Source of the DNA: Flammeovirgaceae bacterium UBA7330
GTDB lineage: Bacteria; Bacteroidota; Bacteroidia; Cytophagales; Cyclobacteriaceae
DNA length: 64,000 nt
Direction of reading: 5' to 3'
Assembly (NCBI GenBank): GCA_002471275.1
Contig: DKPQ01000012.1
Location: forward strand, 124,001-188,000
Shown: positions 10,301-15,979 of the stretch, piece by piece
Position numbering within the stretch: position 1 is the first letter of the stretch
Layout: each line of letters begins with the position of its first letter
Made by a program: the position numbers and the translations under genes
Notes under the pieces: generated by a model
Told to the model about the DNA's origin: nothing
Database searches by the model: none
The model's input: only the letters and a program-made list of their open reading frames with translations

Positions 10301-10849
10301 TGATTCATCCACAGTAATGCTAAAATTCCCATCCAGATCAGAGGTAGTACCATGCGTACCTCCCTTGACAACTACAGAAGCTCCTGGGAGGCCCTGACCA
10401 TTTTCATCAATTATCTGCCCTGAAACCTCTACATCAACTACTACCATTACCTCGTCAGGTGTTGCTTGCCATGGCTCTTCTATTTTTTTAACAGTGATGT
10501 TATCATTTATTTGCCTGAACCTAAGTTTGGATTGCTTTGATATCTTGATTAAAACATCTGAAAGGTTCCGTTCCTTACCGGTAATTTGGACACTTTGTTC
10601 TAATACAGCCTTCAAATCACTGTTGTCCATGGCAAAACGGTAATCTGAACGGTTTTCTATGAGGTCAAATATTTCCTCAATCTTAAAGTCTCCCGGATTG
10701 AGACTTACCACTGCTTCTCGTACACTCACGGATTTTTGAGCCGTTCCAGAACTTGCCAAAAGAAAATTGGCAAATAATGCCTGAAATAGCAAGCCATATA
10801 CCGTGTACTTAGAAAGCATGACTATTGTTCGTATAAGTTTTAATTTCAT
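7322..10849 (-). CDS. SusC/RagA-family TonB-dependent transporter with STN signalling domain
   Basis: The frame extends upstream to 10909, but the Met at 10849 (MKLKLIRTIVMLSKYTVYG) begins a typical signal sequence, giving 1175 residues. Order: signal peptide; STN (secretin/TonB short N-terminal) domain at about 40-120; carboxypeptidase-D regulatory-like domain at about 135-215; plug at about 225-350, containing the SusC signature around LYVVDGIPIDNQ and GPNAAALYGSRAANGVILITTKSG; then a 22-strand barrel ending in Phe. It imports oligosaccharides using TonB energy. The STN domain is the part that contacts a FecR anti-sigma factor in the periplasm, consistent with the fecR and sigma genes directly upstream. 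A stem-loop precedes the gene at 10933-10960. Confidence 0.93.
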   Translation of the reverse strand: MKLKLIRTIVMLSKYTVYGLLFQALFANFLLASSGTAQKSVSVREAVVSLNPGDFKIEEIFDLIENRSDYRFAMDNSDLKAVLEQSVQITGKERNLSDVLIKISKQSKLRFRQINDNITVKKIEEPWQATPDEVMVVVDVEVSGQIIDENGQGLPGASVVVKGGTHGTTSDLDGNFSITVDESAILIVSFVGYTSKEIPVGNSTQINVQLLPDSRQLSEIVVTAFGIEKEKKALGYATQELDGEGFTEARETNIVNKLAGKVAGVQVTNIPNGAGGSARVVIRGNSSIAGNDAPLYVVDGIPIDNQNTDPAHYASGGVDYGDGIGGINPDDVETLTVLKGPNAAALYGSRAANGVILITTKSGKSRKGIGVSINSNVTFDYLATLPTFQNKFTMGYDPDLPVLDSTTINGTRYAILDGRRWASWGPALEGQVVAHWADPTKTMTMNPQPIDNVEDFFDTGVTTTNTIALTGGNEKANIRFSVSDMHNKGLIPGSTFERQTLNLRGRANITDRLSIDSKVNYVHQKGHNRPELGASSANPMSAIIQLARHIELDDIKSYKDDQGNPIFYTNRMENPYWTINEIVNDDERNRIIGFVSLRYKLNDWLSIQARTGTDFYTDNRFTRRAIGTRSARTGSVSNYTWYITENNSDILLLGDKDLSDNFSLSFTLGANHLYAGREVTGASGTNLRTPGLYHINNANEVMPRYQKVERELNAVFGTAQIAYKNFLFLDVAGRNDWSSVLGINNYSFFYPSVSSSFAFTDAFEINSEVLTFGKIRAGYAEVGNGSDPYLTSIGYVNSIQTINGQGMASVQNRVPNPNLKNELTKSYEFGADMRFFSNRIGIDFTYYNASARNQILPVNISSATGFGTMVINAGEITNEGVELMLNATPIDLQNNFRWNVNFNFSKNKSKVVSLADGIETHELSRDRWGTIEARPGEDFGNIVGWVYKRNEKGEKLLDGMGSYQRDGNTTHILGNIQPDWLAGLTNQFSYKGVTVSALIDIKMGGEILSGTKYIQAARGTGRFTTDDVYKNEEGLWVGVADGVMENDYYVDDGSGNQVLHLAAGERSDIELPRWFLAGQWTRRDIIEEFVLDASYVSLREVTLEYSFPKSLLSKLPFTNVKLAVVGRNLAYLVEHMEGLGITPEAAFNTQSGSQGSESYTSPSTRSIGFNVKLDF

Positions 10850-10932
10850 ACTTTTGTAATTGAATAGGTTAAACATATTTAACTGATCCGGGTAAGTGAC
10901 ATTCCCCAATGATACACCCGGAAAGATTCAGA

Positions 10933-10960
10933 GCTGGAAACGTATGTTTCCAGCTTTTTT
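10933..10960. promoter_or_regulatory. Stem-loop between fecR and susC
   Basis: Perfect 9-bp inverted repeat GCTGGAAAC (10933-10941) and GTTTCCAGC (10946-10954) with a 4-nt loop, followed on the plus strand by six T. Read along the minus-strand operon the T-run precedes the stem, so it is not a standard terminator in that direction. It could be a processing or attenuation element separating regulator and transporter messages. Confidence 0.55.
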
Positions 10961-10991
10961 ATGGACTATGGATCTTGATTTCTACCTTCAT

Positions 10992-12029
10992 TTAGAATGT
11001 TAGTTTTACTGTTTTATCATCAATTTTATATTTGAATCCCTTGGCATAGCTGATCGTTTCAAGCACATTGACCAACGTCTCATTATGAAATTCAGAACTA
11101 AATGCCCACTTCCCAATTCTATCGTCGTTGATGACAATGAATTGCTTACCATACCAACGTTCTAGCTTCCTGATTACTTCTGGAAATGAGGCATTTTCAA
11201 AATATAACAGACCCACTTTCCAGTCTAAATCATTCTTGGGATTGAATATAATTTTGCGACCTATCCCATGGGTTTGGCTTACATTCACAGCCTCACTTGG
11301 ATTGAGTAGCAAACCCTCACCTTCCATGAATTTGACACTGACAATACCTTCATGGAGTGAAATCTTATGATCTATATCCTCTGGAAAAGCTCTCACATTG
11401 AATTGTGTACCCACTGCAGTAATGGCGCAGTTTGAGGTTGTGACAACAAATGCCCTTTGATGATCCTTGGCCACATCAAAAAATGCCTCACCGGTTAGTC
11501 TCACCAGTCTTCTCTTGTTCACCTCATCTTCGTGATATTCTATTCTGCTTTCTGCATTTAACCAAACAGCTGATCCGTCAGGTAGAAATATTTGCGATTT
11601 TCTACCAGAAGGGTTTTCCTTAACCACAAATTTTTTAGACTGCGTAGCATCTGTATTTATGTCATTGCTAACAGAAAACAGTATGACATATAAAAACCAG
11701 GCCAGAATCACAACGGCAGCCAATTGAAAATATCTCTTGAAGGGATAAATACCGTGACCACGTTTTGGATATTTACGTTGTTTATCAGAATAATCTCCCT
11801 TCAAAATATTGCTTAATACCCGGTCATGATGCTCTTGATTAGCCTCCGTGTTGTTGAAATCTAATTTCAGAATCAATTCCTTAGCCAATAAGATTTCCTT
11901 GACTTGGTCTGGATTATTTTTCATCCAGGTATTCCAAAACAGATTTGACTCAGGTTGTGGCTTTAATACCCAGTGCCTAAAGTCTTCGTCCGACATAAAC
12001 TCTTCAGCTAAAGTATATTTTTTACTCAC
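10992..12029 (-). CDS. FecR-family anti-sigma factor
   Basis: 345 residues. Residues 1-100 form the cytoplasmic sigma-binding region (FMSDEDFRHWVLKP and FWNTWMKNNPDQ are typical of Bacteroidota FecR proteins), a transmembrane helix spans about 101-119, then comes the periplasmic FecR domain (about 135-230, with SGRKSQIFLPDGSAVWLNAES) and a C-terminal STN-like DUF4974 domain (about 275-345). The start appears to be GTG at 12029; no ATG lies in frame nearby upstream. It should hold the upstream-encoded sigma factor inactive until the STN domain of the downstream SusC reports substrate. It lies 212 bp after the sigma gene. Confidence 0.92.
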   Translation of the reverse strand: MSKKYTLAEEFMSDEDFRHWVLKPQPESNLFWNTWMKNNPDQVKEILLAKELILKLDFNNTEANQEHHDRVLSNILKGDYSDKQRKYPKRGHGIYPFKRYFQLAAVVILAWFLYVILFSVSNDINTDATQSKKFVVKENPSGRKSQIFLPDGSAVWLNAESRIEYHEDEVNKRRLVRLTGEAFFDVAKDHQRAFVVTTSNCAITAVGTQFNVRAFPEDIDHKISLHEGIVSVKFMEGEGLLLNPSEAVNVSQTHGIGRKIIFNPKNDLDWKVGLLYFENASFPEVIRKLERWYGKQFIVINDDRIGKWAFSSEFHNETLVNVLETISYAKGFKYKIDDKTVKLTF

Positions 12030-12241
12030 TTCGGTGCTTTTCTTTAACGCCTCTACATGATAGAGGGGAAAAAAATTAAAAGGGCATCAGTATATGCAGA
12101 CTTTTTTAAAAAAAATACTGATCGGAATGTATACACTCCATTTTTATGGATCTAATTACATTCAGTTAAGTGATTGGTGTACCTTAAAGAGCATGCTAGC
12201 CGTATCAATAATAAAATGAATTTGATGGCTTGCCTATTGAT

Positions 12242-12892
12242 TTAACTATGGAGACTTGATCTTATGGTCTTCAGGGCACGGTAGATAAGATTCCTTACAG
12301 ACCTAATGTTGCTGAAATTCATTAATTCCTTTATTTCTCGATACTCCATGCCCTCATTATAGAAAAAATATATTGCTTCCCTTTGACGGGAACTAAGCAA
12401 CTTTAGGCTATTACCCAACTTCTGATTTTGCTCATCACTGATCTGTCTTTCAATGATTCTTTGCTCTACAGAAATCCCGATCTTGAAGGAGCCCAAGTGA
12501 GCTCGATTGAGAGTTTCAAACTTGTTATCAAATTTATCCAGATATAGAAGAACCCTGCGTCTGAGACAGGTAAACAAGTAGTTTTTGACTGAATCTTTTA
12601 TTACAGTATTCTTCCGTTTCTCTCTGAGCTCGATAAACATATCCTGAATGGCATCCTCAACCAAAGAAACGTTGTTGGTAAAATGGCAACCATATTGAAA
12701 AAGTAAATCAAAATTTTTCTTATAAATATGAATAAAAGCAATTTCTTGTCCTTGTCTAAACAACTCCCATATCTGCGAGTCAGGAAGGCTATCCAATTGA
12801 GTTCTAAACTCTTCTGATACGGGATCATCCTGCCTGATTAAATCATGGCCATGAGAGAAATCAACTACCGTATTTCGAGAAACCTGACTCAT
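12242..12892 (-). CDS. ECF-type RNA polymerase sigma factor (Bacteroidota FecI-like)
   Basis: 216 residues. Sigma region 2 is seen around VEDAIQDMFIELREKRK, and region 4 around LSSRQREAIYFFYNEGMEYREIKELM followed by the helix NIRSVRNLIYRALKTIR. An N-terminal extension of about 40 residues precedes region 2. It is first in a minus-strand run (sigma, fecR, susC, susD, enzymes), the standard arrangement in which the sigma factor transcribes the downstream uptake operon once freed by FecR. The divergent neighbour begins at 13156, and the shared upstream region contains a palindrome at 13036-13053. Confidence 0.93.
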   Translation of the reverse strand: MSQVSRNTVVDFSHGHDLIRQDDPVSEEFRTQLDSLPDSQIWELFRQGQEIAFIHIYKKNFDLLFQYGCHFTNNVSLVEDAIQDMFIELREKRKNTVIKDSVKNYLFTCLRRRVLLYLDKFDNKFETLNRAHLGSFKIGISVEQRIIERQISDEQNQKLGNSLKLLSSRQREAIYFFYNEGMEYREIKELMNFSNIRSVRNLIYRALKTIRSSLHS

Positions 12893-13035
12893 TTTGTGTG
12901 CCTTTGTTGGGTATTTCTTTTGATACTGACCAACTTATGGACCTTAGGTAAGCTAACATACAAAAAATATTTCAAAAGAACACGAAACAATTAATAAGTA
13001 AATAAATAGATTAAAATCCTTCATAACCTTTTTAT

Positions 13036-13053
13036 TTGTATTAATTGATACAA
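13036..13053. promoter_or_regulatory. Near-perfect palindrome in divergent promoter region
   Basis: TTGTATTAATTGATACAA is an 18-bp dyad with 16 of 18 positions symmetric, located 143 bp upstream of the sigma gene and 102 bp upstream of the plus-strand gene at 13156. Such dyads are typical operator shapes, but no regulator is identified. Confidence 0.35.
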
Positions 13054-13155
13054 GTACTGGTTTACAAGATATTGGAAATAGAGAAAATAAATACAGATGC
13101 TATCTAAAAACCCTAGATATTTATAAAGGAGTTTTCTTTTAAGTATTAAAAGGAC

Positions 13156-13527
13156 ATGGCCATTATAATCAACATATTTTTTATCTTTTTATTCTCCTCT
13201 AACCACTTTAACTCATCTGGCATCCAAGGTCACTGGATCTATATTCCCGACCATCCAAAATCCTGCACCGAAGAGCTCATCTTTAGCAACAAGCATTTTA
13301 AAATCATTCATGAATGCTTCGATGAAAACGAGATCTACGAGGTAGCCACAGGGAGCTATCTCACCGACGGTCCGCTCATTTATTTTTCTAACCTGAGGTT
13401 TACCTCCAGGGTCAGTGACTTTTACACAAGAGAATATAGCCGGATCGAATGGAAAATAGCAAGTGACACGCTTACGCTCAATGTGATCCGATACGAATCT
13501 GAGCGCAGAACATTCCTTCGTTATTAA
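13156..13527 (+). CDS. Small secreted hypothetical protein, lipocalin-like opening
   Basis: 123 residues with a hydrophobic N-terminus (MAIIINIFFIFLFSS) that reads as a signal peptide. The mature part begins with GIQGHWIYIPDH; the GxW shape and the following beta-rich sequence resemble small lipocalin-like domains, but similarity is too weak to assign a fold. Two cysteines (in KSCTEEL and HECFDE) could form a disulfide. It diverges from the sigma gene and precedes the SMP-30-like lipoprotein by 73 bp in the same direction, so the two may share a transcript. Confidence 0.6.
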   Translation: MAIIINIFFIFLFSSNHFNSSGIQGHWIYIPDHPKSCTEELIFSNKHFKIIHECFDENEIYEVATGSYLTDGPLIYFSNLRFTSRVSDFYTREYSRIEWKIASDTLTLNVIRYESERRTFLRY

Positions 13528-13600
13528 ATGTTAATGAAGGAAACTTTTTAAGTATCAGCATTCAGCCTAACTTTATTGTCAACCTAAACAACCAAAGACT

Positions 13601-14497
13601 ATGAAATCTTTAAGATTAATTCCATTTACCATTATTCTGTTCATTGTTTCGTGCAGCCCTGCTAAAAAAGAGTCTGCAGAAACCACAGAAGAGACAATGC
13701 CTAAGAAGGTATCCTATAAGCTTGAAAAGCAATGGGAAACAGACACCTTGCTTCGCACCCCCGAGTCTGTCCTTTATGATACAGAGCGAGATATCATCTA
13801 TGTGGCCAATGTCAATATGAATCCATGGGAAAAGGACGGCAATGGCTTTATCTCTAAAATATCTTCCACGGGTGAGATCACTGACCTGGAATGGGTGACC
13901 GGTTTAAACGGGCCCAAGGGCATGGCACTGGTGGGTACCTCCCTATTTGTTGCGGATCTGGATGAGTTGGTAGAGATAGATGTGACCACAGGAAAAGTGA
14001 AATCCAAGACGGTGGTAGAAGGGGCCAGTGGTATGAACGACATTTCATCGGACGGAAAGGGTACACTCTACATTTCCGATTCGAATGGCGACAAAATTTT
14101 CAAGCATACCAATGGAAAAGCTGAAGTATACAAAGATGGTCTGCCCGGACGACCAAATGGCCAGTTGGTAGTGGGTTCGCATCTGTTTGCTGCGTTTTCG
14201 GCGGCACAAAAATTCTATGACATAGATCTGAGCTCTGGTGAGATGACCCTGGTTGCTGACAGCATTGGTCATGGCGACGGTATCACACCTACAACAGAAG
14301 CCGGTGTATACCTTGTTTCCGACTGGCAGGGAGAGATCTTTATCATAAGTGATGGAATAGGCAAACAATCACTACTTCATACCAAAAACGAAAAGAAAAA
14401 TACGGCCGACATCTGGTTTATGATGGATCAGGAGCTGGTACTGGTTCCAACATTCTTCGACAACCGGGTAGTAGCTTATAAGCTGATCAAAGGATAG
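13601..14497 (+). CDS. SMP-30/gluconolactonase-like beta-propeller lipoprotein
   Basis: 298 residues. Signal peptide with lipobox ending at Cys18 (LFIVSCS), then a low-complexity linker and a six-bladed propeller of the SMP-30/NHL type. Blades are visible as LRTPESVLYDTERDIIYVAN, LNGPKGMALVGTSLFVADL and ASGMNDISSDGKGTLYISDS. The pattern of a single Glu after the first strand (PESV) and Asn/Asp in later blades (GMND, GHGDG) matches metal-binding positions in SMP-30 lactonases, so a lactonase role is possible but unproven. Likely anchored in the periplasm or outer membrane. A terminator follows at 14520-14557. Confidence 0.8.
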   Translation: MKSLRLIPFTIILFIVSCSPAKKESAETTEETMPKKVSYKLEKQWETDTLLRTPESVLYDTERDIIYVANVNMNPWEKDGNGFISKISSTGEITDLEWVTGLNGPKGMALVGTSLFVADLDELVEIDVTTGKVKSKTVVEGASGMNDISSDGKGTLYISDSNGDKIFKHTNGKAEVYKDGLPGRPNGQLVVGSHLFAAFSAAQKFYDIDLSSGEMTLVADSIGHGDGITPTTEAGVYLVSDWQGEIFIISDGIGKQSLLHTKNEKKNTADIWFMMDQELVLVPTFFDNRVVAYKLIKG

Positions 14498-14519
14498 AAA
14501 TATTTTAATGCCATATATT

Positions 14520-14557
14520 GAGCGTCTTCTTCCAGTCGGGAGGAGACGCTCTTTTTT
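14520..14557 (+). terminator. Rho-independent terminator
   Basis: A 14-bp stem (GAGCGTCTTCTTCC at 14520-14533 pairing, with two G-U pairs, to 14538-14551) with loop agtc, followed by six T. Positioned 22 bp after the SMP-30-like gene. Confidence 0.85.
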
Positions 14558-14568
14558 AAGTTTTAAAA

Positions 14569-14907
14569 ATGCCCATCGCCAATTGCTACATCCGGAAAGA
14601 ATTTTCTGAAAAGACTAATTATCAGCAGTTGGTAAAGGAATGGGCTGAAGCCCTACAAATCAGTGAAACTGATATCACACTTAATGTCGTGATGGATCAC
14701 AAGCAGTTTGGGCATCAATACCCGGCTATGATCAATTTATTCTTGCCGTCCCTGTGGTCGGAGACGGACATCGAAAAGATCCAACGAACCTTGTCCCAAC
14801 TTCTACAAAAACACCTGAAAATCACATCCGATCAGCTATTTATCATGACTTCCATTATCGAATCAGGACATGTATTTAGTGATGGGCAGATGGAACGGTG
14901 GGATTGA
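14569..14907 (+). CDS. Tautomerase-superfamily-like protein with Pro at position 2
   Basis: 112 residues starting Met-Pro-Ile-Ala, so Met removal would expose an N-terminal proline, the catalytic base of the 4-oxalocrotonate tautomerase/MIF superfamily. The order of elements (short strand, long helix 13-30 NYQQLVKEWAEALQI, strand TLNVVMDH, helix DIEKIQRTLSQLLQKHL, strand DQLFIMTSII) fits one tautomerase unit doubled to MIF-like length. No close named relative is recognised and the substrate is unknown. No signal peptide, so cytoplasmic. It starts 11 bp after the preceding terminator and is followed by a MITE-like element. Confidence 0.6.
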   Translation: MPIANCYIRKEFSEKTNYQQLVKEWAEALQISETDITLNVVMDHKQFGHQYPAMINLFLPSLWSETDIEKIQRTLSQLLQKHLKITSDQLFIMTSIIESGHVFSDGQMERWD

Positions 14908-14937
14908 GTTATTTTATTTCGAAGGTCTGTGAGCCAC

Positions 14938-15174
14938 CATTGCCGTCAACTTAATAATTATTTACTTAAAACGGTGTACCTTTCTAATCCCGAAGGGATG
15001 ACAGGATTGTAGAAATATCGTTAATGTAAGAATAAACTCCGAAGGAGTGACATAATAACACCCCCTTCGGGGTTAGGATCTTATGTTCGATCTAGCATCT
15101 ATAATACTGGCATCCCTTCGGGATTTATTACAGATGTAAATTAAATTAAGAATCTTCTTAGGTTGACGGCTATG
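14938..15174. mobile_element. MITE-like non-autonomous element, 237 bp
   Basis: The ends are inverted copies (CATTGCCGTCAACTTA at 14938-14953; the complement of 15159-15174 matches 14 of 16), and the element is bounded by an exact 9-bp direct repeat GTGAGCCAC at 14929-14937 and 15175-15183, which looks like a target-site duplication. Inside are four small hairpins with a GAA/TTC loop: AATCCCGAAGGGATG at 14986-15000, ACTCCGAAGGAGT at 15036-15048, CCCCTTCGGGG at 15062-15072 and CATCCCTTCGGGATT at 15111-15125. The first two and last two are mirror images, so the element is one long imperfect palindrome. No reading frame is present. The flanking target is itself palindromic (AAGGTCTGTG and CACAAACCTT). 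Confidence 0.65.
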
Positions 15175-15242
15175 GTGAGCCACAAACCTTGGTTATGGAA
15201 TACGTCAGAGGGGCGACCTGAAAAGCGAACATACAGGACGCT

Positions 15243-15262
15243 CCTGCCTGCGGTCAGGCAGG
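15243..15262. repeat. Palindromic repeat CCTGCCTG/CAGGCAGG
   Basis: CCTGCCTG (15243-15250), loop cggt, CAGGCAGG (15255-15262). A related hairpin with CTGCCT/AGGCAG arms and a similar loop occurs inside the repeat at 15843-15885, so this is probably a dispersed repeat family. The rest of the stretch 15184-15492 shows no gene. Confidence 0.55.
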
Positions 15263-15492
15263 CCTGCGGAGCTAATCTTAATTCGATGGTAATTCTACAG
15301 GCAAGTCGTCCCTAAGGGAACTTCCACCCTTCAACAAATTCTTTAATTGACAGCTGCAGTGACACATAGACCTTAGTTAAGGTCAAATACCTAAGGCTAG
15401 CGGGATATGCAATTAAATAAAGTTATATAAGATTCATCAATAAAATTAAGTACCTTACTATAGATAATCCCTCCACATTAACCACCAATAAA

Positions 15493-15813
15493 ATGAAAAA
15501 AGGAACGATTAAAGTAAGTGTCTTCTATCCCAATGGGGATGGCAACACATTTGACCTGGATTATTATTGCAATAAGCATATGCCCATGGTTTCAAAACTA
15601 TTGGGAGGTGCACTTAAGTCCACGTCGGTAGACAAAGGAATTGTGGGAGCAACACCTGACCAGCCTGCTCTATATTCCGCGATAGGAAACCTGTATTTTG
15701 ATTCTATAGCAGATTTTCAAACGTCTTTTGGTCCGCATGCGGAAAAGATCATGGCGGATGCAGCCAACTATACCAATACTCAGCCCGCCGTTCAAATCAG
15801 TGAGGTTCAGTGA
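15493..15813 (+). CDS. EthD-family protein
   Basis: 106 residues matching the EthD family of dimeric alpha/beta-barrel proteins: strand IKVSVFYPNG, then the family hallmark DLDYYCNKHMPMVSKLLG, a central segment with ALYSAIGNLYFDSIADFQTSFG, and an ending HAEKIMADAANYTN. Members take part in degradation of small organic compounds or act as accessory monooxygenase-like proteins; the substrate here is unknown. No signal peptide. It is a single gene between repeat-rich intergenic regions. Confidence 0.85.
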   Translation: MKKGTIKVSVFYPNGDGNTFDLDYYCNKHMPMVSKLLGGALKSTSVDKGIVGATPDQPALYSAIGNLYFDSIADFQTSFGPHAEKIMADAANYTNTQPAVQISEVQ

Positions 15814-15842
15814 TATACCAAATAACTTAATACCTAATTCCC

Positions 15843-15885
15843 CCGTCTGGTGTCTGCCTGCGGGAGGCAGGTCCTCACCAGACGG
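15843..15885. repeat. Nested palindromic repeat (CCGTCTGGTG family)
   Basis: Outer arms CCGTCTGGTG (15843-15852) and CACCAGACGG (15876-15885) are a perfect 10-bp inverted repeat; inner arms CTGCCT (15854-15859) and AGGCAG (15865-15870) form a second hairpin. The right end continues GACGGAAATTTCAAAGG, similar to the sequence after the palindrome at 41554-41565, so it looks like a dispersed repeat that may also terminate transcription of the EthD gene and of the converging CHAT gene. Confidence 0.6.
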
Positions 15886-15948
15886 AAATTTCAAAGGTTT
15901 TGAGAATAACCTTATTTAGGCATCATCAGAAAGACTACTGATTTCTGT

Positions 15949-15975
15949 ATTCTGAATTCTGAATTCTGAATTCTA
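15949..15975. repeat. Short tandem repeat, period 7
   Basis: About 3.7 copies of the unit AATTCTG lie just before the 3' end of the CHAT-protein gene. This is a simple low-complexity repeat. Confidence 0.7.
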
Positions 15976-15979
15976 AAAC

